NCBI GenBank assembly: GCA_030068075.1
Contig: CM057826.1
Span: 34,460,211 to 34,524,210, forward strand
Length of the DNA stretch: 64,000 bases
Direction: 5' to 3'
DNA from: Paguma larvata
Lineage: Eukaryota; Chordata; Mammalia; Carnivora; Viverridae
Numbering within the stretch: the stretch's first letter is position 1; each line of letters starts with the position of its first letter. This document shows, piece after piece, positions 23,500 through 35,559 of this stretch. The position numbers and the translations under genes are program-made. The notes below the pieces were generated by a model. The model saw only the letters and a list, made by a program, of their open reading frames with translations, was not told the origin of the DNA and did not search any database.

Positions 23500-26400
23500 T
23501 GCCACCACCTCTTCTTTTAAATTATTGCAACATTTTTGTACTAATTTTCTTAAAAAATAAATAATATTTTAAAACATGAGTACATGATTTCAATATCTAC
23601 AACTAGTTTTCAAAGTTCATGAGGAAATAAGAAAACTTCTTTAATAGGTTAACTTTTTAAAATAAGCTAACTTTCATTTAAAATCATGGGTTATTACAGG
23701 CTAATGTAAAAGTACTTAATATTTTCCAGCAACATTTTCATATTAAAATACAAACGAATAAAATGCTAACTGAAGTAGTATTTCCCCATATACCTACTCC
23801 AGAAAAACAACTGAACTTATACAACCTCTGAGAAACTTGTACAAAGTTGCTAACAAACCGGTGGTGCTGACAGACTTATCTACATTCTGAAAGAGTGAAA
23901 TGCTCTGTTTTGCTTGTGAGATAAATTTTATAAGCCATTTATACGACAGGGTTTTCCAACTCATAAATAAGAAAAGTAATTGCTCCACAAGTTTGTTAGC
24001 AGATGCTAATGATGAATGCTTAACACATTCTGCCCTCATGTTTCCCTGTAGATCTCTCTGCACTACTGGGGGTTCTATAAACTTGCCCGCTGTGCCCAGT
24101 ACATATTCTTTCAGATACATGAAAAGGTTTGTGTACAAACCTGACTGATGAATGTAATGGGATATTAACAACCCTCAGACATCTGAATGGTGTGTACATT
24201 ACAGGAAACATAGTCAAAGAAAAACTGTACAACAATATGAAATCTGTGGGATACTATTTCATTGTCAATAAAAATCATGGAGATTGATTTTCTAAAGTGT
24301 AAATGCACTGTTTATAAAGCTGAAAGCATCTAAACAGCAGTGGCAAAATAAGTTTTTAGTGAAAAGTTATTTAGATCTGGATACAGTGCCCACTAATACT
24401 CTCGCTTACCAAGGACACAGGCTCAACCAAGAAAAAATGCAATTAATCTGCTCTGACTTGAACTTTGCTGCTTTTTTCCCCCAAAAAATATTGTTTATAC
24501 AAATGCAACAATCTTAGAATAGTAATTTTAGCTGACAACAGGGTCTTTGGATGCTACGGTCTGCGTTTGGAGGGTGGAAGGAAAGTGCAAAGGCCGACCT
24601 GTAAAATACTTCTGATAATTTTATCCTCTGTAACTCACCAGGGATCTCTCCAAAGCACACCAGGTTAGAAAATAAGAATGTGGGAATATGGAATATGACT
24701 TAATCTCTCTGGATTGCAGGGTTCTTATCTCTAAAATGTGAATTAATTGAGAACAAAATCCTAATAAGGATACCTAAATAGAAAAGTCTTCTTTCTTTCT
24801 AGTACCAATAACATCAAAAATCTAACCGAATATCTTTTAAGCTAAGGAAATATTTATGCTAATGTTGTCTCTATACAATAGCTATCTGGATGATAATTGA
24901 GCCATTTAAAAAATGCAGATATATTCCTATAGATATGTCCTAATATAGGTGAGGCCCCATGCACACTCATTCTCAGAATAGTGATTATTTCCTTTGTTAC
25001 GATTCTTTAAAATTGCATAGATTCAGCCACCTGTTATTAATATCTCAAACTGAGATGGAAAATGGGATTTTTTATGATATTTCTATAAAACATGGTGATA
25101 TTGGATCTTTTATGCTAGATGTTTCAGATTGCTAATTAAAGGTATTATTGCCGCAATTGCATAAAGAAGACTTTGTACTGAAGTTAGAATCTAGTTATCT
25201 GAATCATTTTTTTAAAATAATTGATCTGTAAATGTAATTTTTAAAATTATATGATTTCTCCAACGCACAACTTCCTGTAGCTTGCATGACTAGGAGGCTG
25301 TAATATTGCCAACACGCCAGGAGGAATGAGTCATCCAATCAGGAACGGTGTTCCAATAAAGAAAACTTCCAGACAGTCAAGACTTTTACCCCTTTATCCT
25401 TAAAAAGCATTTAAACATATTTCAGAAGCATCATTCCTCAAATTAGTTGTAAAAGTTCCTGATATTTTGAGCAATGTTTACCACATTTTTAAAGGTAAAT
25501 TTAAGTTATTTTTAGAATTTTTGTGTTTGTTTTTAACTAGTAAAAAAACTTGGATGAAAAATGTGGAGAAATTAAATGGTGAATATAATTTTTAAAAAAG
25601 TAAGTTTGGGCAAACTGGAAAACAAAACTCCACAATTGTCATCTACTTGACCCCCATGAGGCGTTTGAAAATGTTCAGTGCTCTTGTAGGAAGCATGAGC
25701 CGTCCATTATTTTCTGGCCATTACTATGATGTGATTCGGAGCCTCCTCACCTTTTAAGGGATGTGCAAGCCAAAATCCTCATGTCTGTAGGACCAGCTCA
25801 GCTTTACAATCTGCCTGCCATATGCCACCAAAACAGAGGGAACAAACAGCGTAGCAAAAATACATTTTAGAAATTGATCAAAATTTGGTGGCGCCCAGAT
25901 GCAGGATGGGAGTCCTCCAGCCAGAGCCTGATCTAAAGCGATTGAAAGCTACCTGTGCAGACAAAGCGTGGTCCTACGCGGCACTGTGCCCCAGGACTGG
26001 CTTTTTACTTGTGAAAGGTGGTGTTTAATCATTTTCCTGTTCTTGCTCTGCTGTAAAGTCATTTCTCCCTTTCCCTTCCATGCACCTACCTTCAGCAGTT
26101 CTGCATCTGTTTCTAATACGTTGCTTTTCCACTAAATTCAAGGGTGGAACTTAATTCAGGGAGTCATGATTACTAGCAATCTGTTCTCACTGAGGAAAAA
26201 GTGGGAATAATCTATTTGTGTCATTTAGTAGACATCTTGAATCCCCTCCGCATGCTGCTTAATAAAACTGCGATACTGATGCTGAAGATTATTTTTCATT
26301 AAGTATGCTAATGCTAAGTATTTTAATAGTGCCTTTCCCCCAACTGCTCAAATAACTTCCAAAATTTCAGCACATTAGTTTTAATGAGAACTTGGTGAAG

Positions 26401-26640
26401 TAGGAGGACAGCGAGAAATCTTTTAAATTGAATATACTATTCTATGATAATTTATTTGGCAAAGCTGAAGCAGTAAATGTGAAATACAATAGTCTATCTT
26501 ATATTATCATCTGAATGTATGTTTGTACCCTTTAAGTAAAATATTGGGATAGTCAGAAAAAAGTTGAAAATATTTTGCATCACAGCGATTTGGACTTGCT
26601 TCATTTGTACGGTGGAAGTACTTAATTTGTATTTGAAGTT
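23500..26640. other. Largest repeat-poor stretch in the window (unassigned)
   Basis: About 3.1 kb with no repeat family or gene that I recognise. Overlapping frames of 70-125 codons on both strands near 23794-24235 show no known motif. It contains several ATTA/TAAT homeodomain-type cores (for example around 25130-25170). Either conserved non-coding DNA or repeats too old to recognise by eye. Confidence 0.5.
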
Positions 26641-26654
26641 CACACGAGACACTA

Positions 26655-27145
26655 AATTCAAAATCCATGAGTTCTTATGCACTGTTGGGGGCAATGCCAC
26701 TGGTGCAGTAGACTTTGGAAAACAAAATGGAGGTCCCTCAAATAACCAAAAATAGAATTACTCTATGATCCAGTAACTGCACTACTAGGTATTATCCAAA
26801 GAATACGAAAACACTAATTCACGTGGATATATGCACCCTGATGTTTATAGCAGCATTATTTTCAATAGCCAAATTATAGAAGCAACCCAAGTGTCCAATG
26901 AAAAAAGAATGGTAAAGAAGATTTGACATTCGAAAGACAACCCGAAAACCATGAAAAAGAGAAAGACAAAAAAGGATCAGAGAAAATCTTCAGAAACAAC
27001 CACAAAACAAGCAATGAAATAACAATATCTATCTATTAATAATTACTCTGAATGTAAATGGACTAAACGCCCCAATCAAAAGGCATAGCATGACAGAATG
27101 GATAAAAAAGCCAAGACCCATCTATATGCTGCCTACAAGAGACTC
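26655..27145 (+). mobile_element. Two L1 ORF2 pieces in shuffled order
   Basis: 26655-26915 matches the late ORF2 segment (TTATGCACTGTTGGGGGCAA, CTGCACTACTAGGTATTATCC, ATAGCAGCATTATTTTCAAT; compare 4508-4740). It is followed at 26930-27145 by the ORF2 start region (TCAGAAACAACCACAAAACAAG, ATTACTCTGAATGTAAATGG, GACTAAACGCCCCAATC; compare 1118-1270). Late sequence therefore precedes early sequence in the same orientation. Confidence 0.85.
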
Positions 27146-27149
27146 TGAA

Positions 27150-27745
27150 CACTCTTAAAAACTTCAGATGTAATCTAATCACACCACTCTTCGGCTTCAA
27201 ATTCTTATGAGACTCTTAGCGGTTAGGCTACAGTATGACATGGTTAAGGAGGCCAGTGGAGTCCTCCAAACCTGACACATGTTAATCTCTTCAGTCTCAT
27301 GCAGAGTCATTTTGCTTTTCTCTGCTCTAATCACACTTTCCTGTGTGTTCTAGAATCACGGCAAACTTGGTCATGCCTCTGTGCTTTCCCCTACTTTGTT
27401 CACGTCACTATCTCCCTTCTACTCATTCTTCAGGTTTCTTTATAAATCTTTTTTTTCTTCTCCCCGTCCCCACTGCACCCCATATGAATCATGTCAAATT
27501 CTTAAAATCTCTTACAGTGTCTTTATATTTCCCTTCATAGCACTTTAAAATTTTTATGAGTTCATTCCTTTCTATGGATCTTCTTACTGGGTGTCATGCC
27601 CCTCTCTCTCCCCCCTACTGTGCTATAAGAAGCTCAATGAGGGGAAGTACCATATTTATTTGCTTACATTGTACGCCTAGCCTCTATTACCAGGCCTGAC
27701 ACATAGTAAGCATTTGATAAATATGCATTGGACAGATTTAAAAAA
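27150..27745 (+). mobile_element. L2 LINE 3' end
   Basis: L2 order throughout: ACTTCAGATGTAATCTAATC, CCTCTGTGCTTTCCCC, TTCATAGCACTTTAAAATT, AAGAAGCTCAATGAGGGGAA and GGCCTGACACATAGTAAGCA, ending TTTGATAAATATGCATTGGA. Confidence 0.8.
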
Positions 27746-28099
27746 TAGATTATTTGGGACCTGACTCACATAACAACTTACCTCTAGAGACTATTTCGAT
27801 TACAACTCCTTATGAAAAGAATGTCATTTACGATGGTTTTATTAACTAGAGTGTCTCTGTTTACTCACATAGGCTGGAATTCCTGTTCCTGTTTACTATG
27901 TTGGGATAACTTACCGGTAAGCATTTGTGTAGCAATCTACTTGATCTTGGAACCTTACAGTCTAGATTAAGAGTACACCGTATCTCATGCCCTGCTGATT
28001 TACACTCCTAAAAGACAGCTTCGATTACTACATCCCTTTCTAAAATTTTGCAGTAGGTATCCTTTCCCCAATGTATGATTTCATCTTTCCCTCATTCGA

Positions 28100-28550
28100 A
28101 ACCCCTGTATGTGGACTACGACCCAATATTGTTTCACAGTTTCCCCAGCAAGGTAGTTTTTGCTTCGCTCAAATTAGACAATTCGATATTCCCACACATA
28201 TCCACCTCTGGGCCTTTGTAGCTTTTGTTCCTGTCTGCCAGAAATCTTCACAAAATTAGGGCTCTTTTCTGGGGCATTTTTCTCGTAGTGACTATCTCTG
28301 CCTGTTGATTCCCAGGAGCTGAATTTCTGGTACGTCCTCTGATATGTTTAAGTGGTAGTGTTGCCAAATGTTCTGAGGCCAAGGAGATCCTGCATTCTTC
28401 AAGGCCTATTTCAAATGCGTCCCCATGATCTGACTAAGCAAATACAATTTATATTCAGTAATTATTATCCATTTGTGGGTTCTTGTCAGATTAATGGATC
28501 CCTGGTGACCAAGCTTCTGCTCTGTGAAAGTGCTTAATAATGTATTTATG
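28100..28550 (+). mobile_element. Probable L2-like fragment
   Basis: CTGGGCCTTTGTAGCTTTTG, then CCTGTCTGCCAGAAATCTTC, and at 28400-28540 CAAGGCCTATTTCAAATGCG and CTGTGAAAGTGCTTAATAAT recall the L2 3' region. It is interrupted by the left arm of an inverted repeat at 28305-28392. Assignment is tentative. Confidence 0.45.
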
Positions 28551-29284
28551 TCTTACGATATAAGGGACAGAAATACAGTATAGCAAAATACTTGAAAGAG
28601 GACTTTGGGGAGTACGTTCAAATGAAAATTCAAACATTTCTAAAAAATTGAGTCAGTAGATCAATCAAAAAAGAAAAATGGCAGAATATGCAACTCTACT
28701 TCAGAGTCATTACAAGAAGTTGTCAGTTGAGTTACAAATGATAAGCGTAAACTGCAAAGAATTAAATGAAGGATTGCTAAGGACCACTTTTTGTTACTTT
28801 GTACAGTCCTGGAACCATGAATACCTACAGTACAGGAAGGGAAATGTCAGTCTATAACTAGCACATTGGTTTAGAAAGTATCATTGAGTGAAAAACGATA
28901 CCATATCTCCTGGTAGAATGTATTAAAATATAAAGGTTGGCTGAAAATCAGTGGTAGAAGAGATTGACAATGGGCAAATTTCTATTTTTCACCTTTGTTA
29001 AATTAACAGCTTCGAACTCTCTCCCTTTACTTGCTCCTATCTTATAACAGGACTTAGTTAATGTAAAACATTTTTCTCTGCTGAAAATAAAGTATCATCA
29101 TTCTGCCAGGAGCCTGATTTGTTAGCAGCTCAAGTGGTCACGCGAAACCAACCCAGGGGCAGCTGCTCCTAGGAGACAATCTCGAAGATATCCCTAGTCT
29201 CAGGCTCTCCTTGGCCTGAGAACATTTGGCAACACTACCACTTCAACATACCAGAGTACGTTAAATTCGGCTCCAGGGAATCAA
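28305..29284. repeat. Inverted repeat, 84-88 bp arms, about 810 bp apart
   Basis: The left arm 28305-28392 and the reverse complement of 29201-29284 agree at roughly nine of ten positions, including a continuous 25-bp match containing GTGGTAGTGTTGCCAAATG. One 4-bp gap lies near 28327. Similarity stops on both sides of each arm. No known family recognised. Confidence 0.85.
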
Positions 29285-29299
29285 AAAGTATATGGTACA

Positions 29300-31550
29300 A
29301 GCAGCATTGGAAAGCTTTCTGACTAATTAAGGAACCATGTGGGAGTTGTGCTCATGACATTCTCATTTGTAAAGGAAGGAAGACTTTACGAAGAAGGAAG
29401 AAAAGCAAGTGAAACATTTTGCTGAGTGCACATGGATTTTAGAGCTACATCTTCCCCCTAAGAAAGTTCCCAATGAAAATGAAGGCATCCAGCCATTTTT
29501 AATTCAAGCATTGGTTCAATTTGATCTTCCAAAGTCAAGATCGTTATAACTTCAAAGCCTCTTTGCTTTTCTGAAGACAAACACTATCAGAGCCCACAAA
29601 AATCAGTAAACCAAATTAGCAGTTCAACTGACTAAATTTCTTGATAATGAAGTTAGGTTGAAAAGCAAGATGTAACTGTTTTTCCTTTCTTTTTAAATGA
29701 ATAATAGCATTACCTACAAACTCTCAGAGTCACTACTCCAAATTTTTCCTCTTCGCTCTGGTTATAGAGTCTTTTTTTTTTTTTTTTTTTTTTTAAGACT
29801 CAGAATTGCATGACCGGAGTGATAAACTCACCCATCCATCTTTTTGAGACAATGGGTTCCATCATGTCCTAAAGGAGAACACACTCCTGATCAACCCAGA
29901 AACAAAGAAATTGCCTCACCCTGATGAAAGACACTTTGGTAATGTACCTTTTACTTACAGAAAAATCAATCTCAGAATTCCAGAGGAGAAAGCATACTGA
30001 AAATCAAATTTTCATCTCTGTTAAAGCTAAATACATACATACAATACATAAGCAAGTAAGTGCTGTAACATGAGACACTATCTTCATAATATGCTTATAT
30101 ACAAGTAAATAAACAACAAAATTAATTTTTAAAAGATGTGTTCATGTATACTCAAGTGACGGCATTCAGAAAAGTTCAAATTGTAAACTCTTATTCCTAT
30201 TTATGTTAGAGTAAAGGTCAGACTGGTAAACATTCTAAATCCTCACTGTCCCTTCTGAGTACTGTTGTAACCTCAGCATCATAATAGCGAGGTTTCTGGG
30301 TACAGGGCTAAGCTACACAAAAGTTGAGACACGAGTGTTTCCATCATGGTGTTTATACTCCCCTGGACAGATAAAATAGTTACAATAAACAAATTACAAT
30401 AGGTTGAGATGATCAGAGAAGATGTCACAGTCCTCCCAAGGGAAGGGCAGAACCCATGTAAATAGTGAAAGGGGTAAAAATATATAAAGGGGTAGGTTAA
30501 AGGGTGTAACAGGTCAGCCTCATTTAGCTTGTTGAGAAAAATTTATTTGCCTGGAAATGAAGTCTGATGGAGAGATTTCTAAGAAGTTAAAAGCCGATTT
30601 GGCATCATTTGTCCTTCACCCAAATTCTTTTTGAAGGGCATATTACCAAGAAAATATCCACATTAACCATAATAACTTTAACTGATGTGAAATCTGCTTT
30701 ATTGCAAATGGGATTTAGTGGATTGAAAATGAGAGCAGGGTTTGGTGCTTATTAGCCTTTTGTCTTTGGTCAGACCATTAGCTTATACAAATTTGGGAAA
30801 TTAGATTAAAAAGAAAAATATTTCTATGGATTAAGAAATGCATGTCATAGTCCTGATAACAGTTTTTCATTTACAAGGAAAAAATAAGTATTCATGGATT
30901 ATGAATTAAAACCAAGAAAAAAAAAAAACAAACATTTGCTCGGGCTGACTAGAGTAGGATATTATGTTTTTGGTATGATTACATAAAATTGTATGATATC
31001 ATATAGCTGCATATAGGATTACATACAACTGACTTCTATGAGTGAGAGACTACTTATATTAAACCTACATTCTTAGTCCAAAGGGCATTTAATGAGAATT
31101 ATATAAACTCATGCGGAGATGAAGAAAATTGTATCATTGTTCTTCTGGATAAATTTAGCTTTTAAATTTCTTATCATTATTACACTGAGAATATGTAATT
31201 TTTAAAAATTTATATGATGTAATCAATATTTGAAGCCTACAGTAGCACTGGCTCACTGTCTTGGACTCTACCGTAAGAAAGCACAGTCTATTTAAACAAA
31301 TCATTCCTGCACCTGTCTTAGATTTATATGCTCTGCTTCCTGGATTCAGGAAGCCATTCAGTGTATGGAGGTATTTCAATTTGATAATTTCCTCATATAA
31401 TTAAAATGATTCTTTGGTCATATTCAAATTTTACATTAAACATCTTTCATGTACTTTAAGTCTACCAAGGTGAGTTGGAAGTTTTTCTTATTCTAAATTC
31501 AAGATGTGTATTACGTTGTAATTCTTGCTTATTACAGAGGGAGAACTTCA
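29300..31550. other. Unassigned intron sequence
   Basis: No gene recognised. Contains a pure T run (29772-29794), an A run at 30917-30928 and a mildly GC-richer patch at 30240-30520 that I could not assign. Confidence 0.5.
29767..29801. repeat. Poly(T) tract inside a 7-bp inverted repeat
   Basis: GAGTCTT, a T run of 21, then AAGACTC. It could be a retrotransposed tail, but no element body or direct repeat lies next to it. Confidence 0.85.
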
Positions 31551-31559
31551 CACCTAAAA

Positions 31560-32650
31560 TGTTGGGAGCCATTTTGGGCTCGTAGGTTGAGACCCCTCCC
31601 TGTGTGGAAAAGGTTGAAGCAGAGCTCCCACCAGCCAAACTGGCGCCTAGTCTTACCTCCTTCTAAATAATCTTTCAGGCTTGGATTTCTTGAACTGCTC
31701 TCGTTGGCCCAAGGGATATAATGCTCTTTGGTTTTATGGCATATGGAAAAGGGGACCTGGAGTGTGATGTCTTGATGGATAAAATCCGTATGAGAGTAAT
31801 CTGGCCAGAAGTAACCTAAAGTTGTCTCTTGGGGATAGGTTACACAAATTGATCATACAGAATAGCAGTTATGAGTTGGCTAGAAATTAATAGACATTAG
31901 GCCCCATGACTCCTTGAACCAAACTAGATTTTCCCTGCAGGTATCGCATTGTGTTAATCATCCCCTCAGCCCCACCATAAAACCTCAAGGCACATCTCTG
32001 TAAAGCACCTTTCAGTATTTGATCAACAGACTGATAGGAGAGATTGTAAAGAAACTTAGGACCTTCCCCGTAGGTTAGCCTAGCCCAAAAGTTAGAAGCA
32101 CTGATAAGGTACAAACTAAAGTACCTACACATATCTTCATTGATCAGCAGCAAATATTGAGCACCTCCCTGAGGTTAACATTTCACAAATCCTTTTGTAA
32201 TTCTCATCCCCACACTCCCTTATAATAAAAAGGCAATAACAAAATAACTCTTACAAAAGCTACTATAAAAGAATAGATAGACATGAGCCCTTATGATTAT
32301 GGATAGAATGACGCCTAATCTACCTATAGATGACTAACACAGGTCTTGAGGCAACAATGTATGTTATTAAGAATGCCTTGTCACTGATGTAATGTCACTC
32401 ACTACCTTTAAAAATAAAGACACTGAGACCAGCAGGTCAGAGATGCCAGAATTGCCAGGGCTGCCTGCTTGGTCATCAGACTCCATCTCTCTCACTTCCT
32501 TTCGCCTCACCATCCATCCTTGATGGTGGACCCCTAAATTCACCGGAACAAGGACCCCAGCACTAAAAGCTGTTATTACTATAATTACGTGACAGGAAAG
32601 CAAGTGACAAGTCTGAATATAGTAGTAGGTCCCCTAGGGGTGCCCAAGTA
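31560..32650. other. Unassigned block, less AT-rich, possibly an old repeat
   Basis: The sequence from TTGGGAGCCATTTTGGGC (31562) to about 32650 is less AT-rich than its neighbours and carries open frames of 78-88 codons on the minus strand without recognisable motifs. Its style (GGCGCC, GCCCCATGACTCC, CCTAAATTCACCGGAACAAG) suggests a decayed LTR or DNA element. I could not identify ends. Confidence 0.35.
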
Positions 32651-32802
32651 TAAGAACTAAGTTGCAGTAGTACAAAGAGACAGGATGCTCAAAAGCAGTT
32701 TTATCTCCTGAAGACTAGATGAACTGCAGACTTATCTAGAAAGGAGAGTAACTACCCAGGGTCAGTTAAAAAAAAAATACTCATCACTTTGGGGAGTTTT
32801 TC

Positions 32803-33030
32803 TAAATTTTTTTAATGTTTAAACATTTTTGAGAGAGAGAGAGAGAGAGAGACACAGAGAGACACAGAGAGACAGAGTACAAATGGGGAAGGGGCTGAGA
32901 GAGAGGGAGACACAGAATGTGAAGCAGGCTCCAGGCTCTCAGCTGTCAGCACAGAGCCAGACGCAGGGCTCAAACTCATGAACCATGAGATCATGATCTC
33001 AGATGCTTAACGACTGAGCCACCCAGGCAT
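32803..33030 (-). mobile_element. Feliform tRNA-Lys SINE (copy 6), perfect 17-bp TSD
   Basis: Antisense copy. TSD ACTTTGGGGAGTTTTTC at 32786-32802 and 33031-33047 without mismatch. The head lacks part of the usual GCTGAAGTC stretch (TGATCTCAGATGCTTAACGA). Confidence 0.95.
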
Positions 33031-33099
33031 ACTTTGGGGAGTTTTTCGAGATAGATATTTTCCAAATATCTAATTTTTAATTTAATTTTATTATACAAT

Positions 33100-33268
33100 T
33101 ATTGTGTTTTATTTAAGTTTATTCTTAAAGAGAGAGAGAGAGTATAAGGAGGGGAGGGCTGTCAGCATGGAGCCCAATTTGGGCTCAAACTCATGAACCT
33201 GTGAGATCATGACCTGAACCAAACTCAAGAGCTGGATACTTAACTGACTGAGCCATTCATGTGCCCCC
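33100..33268 (-). mobile_element. Feliform tRNA-Lys SINE (copy 7), internally deleted
   Basis: Antisense copy in which the GA stretch joins directly to CTGTCAGCATGGAGCCCAAT, so part of the body is missing. Head ends GCCATTCATGTGCCCCC. No convincing TSD. Confidence 0.88.
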
Positions 33269-33432
33269 AAAGTATATTTGAATCACTTAAAAATACAGGG
33301 AAGTTTGGCATGGAGGGCAGAGACAACAAATTAAATGTTCAAGGTGCACACGTTTATCCAAAGAAAGCATACTTTGATACATTTTTCAATCAACATTTCC
33401 AAACTTAGTTGACTAGAGAACAATTGTATGTA

Positions 33433-33545
33433 CAGTTGACCCTTGAAATAGCATGGGGGTTAAGGGTGGCGACCCCATGGCACAGCTGAAAATCTGCAGC
33501 TAACTTTTGGTTCCTCCAGAACTTAACTACAAACAGCCTGTATAA
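33433..33545 (+). mobile_element. MER2 (Tigger-group DNA transposon) 5' fragment
   Basis: Begins with the terminal repeat CAGTTGACCCTTGAAATAGC preceded by TA (33431-33432), the expected target dinucleotide. Continues with GGGGGTTAAGGGTGGCGACC, then CAGCTGAAAATCTGCAGCTA and ACTTAACTACAAACAGCCTG, as in MER2. The rest, including the right terminus, is missing. Confidence 0.85.
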
Positions 33546-33549
33546 AATG

Positions 33550-34200
33550 GTCTCTCATATCCTGGTTTACAAAAGTAAAAGGTGGTGCACGATGCAAGAC
33601 TCCCAGAGGTCTCGATTCCATCAGAGCTCCCAGACATCGAGGGGGTAGAGTGAGGATTTTCCTAATGGGATTAGTGAATAGGTTTTTTCAGAGAGAGTGA
33701 TTGTTCTGCTGAGTCTCTTTTTCAGCCCCCTTTGGGATAGCGGGTGGGAGGGCTACATTCTAACACCTGACCTGGGGGACAACTTCAAGAAAACCACTTG
33801 GGGATCTCTGAACTAAGGTCACATAGTTGGAGTCATGGGCTTGGGATTTGAATCACATATGAGAACACAGAATTAACTTGTGGACAGGGTCTGACTCCTG
33901 CCACAGAACTGGGGAAGGCTGGACACGGGCTCCTCATTGCTTTGGTGGTAGAGGCAGCAGAGCACCGAGGGATGGGTGAAGAGAGGGATGCTGGAGTGCT
34001 TCTCTGTGGACCAGATCTGAGCCATACAGGGGGGGCAGGCTTTACATCTTGGGTCCTGTCCAAAAGTACCACCTGGCAAAGCAAGGAGCCCAGCGCAGAA
34101 AGAGGTTGGAGATAACTACCAGATTTCACAGGACTGAGAAAGTGCACGTGGGAGACTCAGTGAGTATTACCTGAAGAGCCCAAAGGATCTCATAAAAAAA
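33550..34200. other. GC-richer unassigned block
   Basis: Distinctly less AT-rich than the surrounding intron, with overlapping frames of 68 and 104 codons on the minus strand (33833-34147). No protein motif recognised. Could be a decayed LTR or a retrocopy; no poly(A) tail or TSD seen. Confidence 0.4.
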
Positions 34201-34278
34201 GTGTCAGCTTTAATCATTTGCCATACCTATCAACACAAGCTGAACACATCTAGCAAGGGATTAAAACTGCCTTTTCTT

Positions 34279-34507
34279 GGGGCACCTGAGTAGCTTGGTC
34301 GGTTAAGCGTCTGACTCTTGGTTTTGGCTCAGGTCCTGATCTCACGGTTGGGGAGTTCAAGCCCCGCATCGGGCTCCACACTGCCAGTGTGGATCCTCTC
34401 TCTCTCCGTCTTTCTCTCTGTCCCTCCCCTGCTTGCATGCGCGCTCTCTCTCTCTCTCTCTATCTTTCTCTCTCGAAATTAATAAACTAAAAACAATGAC
34501 AACAACA
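34279..34507 (+). mobile_element. Feliform tRNA-Lys SINE (copy 8)
   Basis: Sense copy beginning GGGGCACCTGAGTAGCTTGG, with TCT-rich stretch and AATTAATAAACTAAAAACAA tail. Imperfect TSD AAAACTGCCTTTTC (34263-34276) against AAAACCTGCCTCTTC (34508-34522). Confidence 0.93.
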
Positions 34508-34519
34508 AAAACCTGCCTC

Positions 34520-35555
34520 TTCCCTTCCCGTTAATCCCTCCTCGTGTCTTCTCCCGAATGACAAATAGTAGTTCCTACCAGGCTTATGACAGGAGACAGA
34601 AGAGAGCCTATTGAGTATATCTACCGTTCTCATTCCTGGCTTCTAGCCCTAAAAAGAGATTTTATTTGTTCAGAAAAAAAAAAAAAAACCTTGATAAATA
34701 AACAGCTGGAGACAAAAAAATACGATTGCTTTTGGTTATTTCTGAAATTGAGCTTGCTCAATATCCCAGATACAGAAACAACAAAGCTTGCTAGTCACCC
34801 AGAGCAGAGCATCAGGAGAGGCATATCATAAATGCCACCTGTCTCGTGCTATAAAGTCTACATACCTGACAGGAAGGGGAAAACGTGGTTATCTGAAGTG
34901 TCAGAACACAAAACACGATGACCCATGAAATCAGCAGCACACACTATGATTCAAGTCAGAGTTTCATCTGCAATGCTACATACGTCACATTTTTTTTTTT
35001 TTTTTTTTTTTGGGTCAAGAGTGAAAATAATGATGAGGAGGAGGATGATGATACTCTAGTCCATTCAGATTATCATCACTGGGAAAGGGTGTAGATAAGC
35101 ATCTCATCATCAGAGGACCTAATGCTACTGCTTAGGATGACAGAACAGCTTCAGGTTGGGAAAGCCAGAATGAACAGATATTCCCTAGGAAGACAGAATT
35201 AAATGCCCCTGAGATTCCAAACATACACAGTGGGCTGGATAACTTGCAGTAGACTAGAGCATACAGCAGTGCACTAGACTAGATTTGGTCAATACCTTCA
35301 CTGCAGCCAAACTGTATGGTGAGCGATAGAGAGACAACGGACAATGTCAAGGGATGAATTCTGGACCCAGATTAGGGGGGTTGAACCAGTGCATTCTGAA
35401 GGACTATCATCAAACGTATTGGGGCTCACTTCTTTGGCCTCAAAAATATAAAATTGTTTTTGATGAAAAATAATACCAGTGAAAATAATATCAATATTAA
35501 TTTTACAGTCATCCATGACAGATGGTTCCGGTACACATAAAGACAAATATTAACT
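34520..35555. other. Unassigned intron sequence with a pure poly(T) tract
   Basis: Contains a run of 22 T at 34990-35011 and a GATGAGGAGGAGGATGATGAT stretch at about 35030-35051. No gene recognised. Confidence 0.5.
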
Positions 35556-35559
35556 ACAA

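Noticed and set aside
23794..24171. 125-codon minus-strand frame in repeat-poor sequence
   Set aside because: No recognised motif, overlapping frames on the other strand, and no splice or polyadenylation context that I could support.
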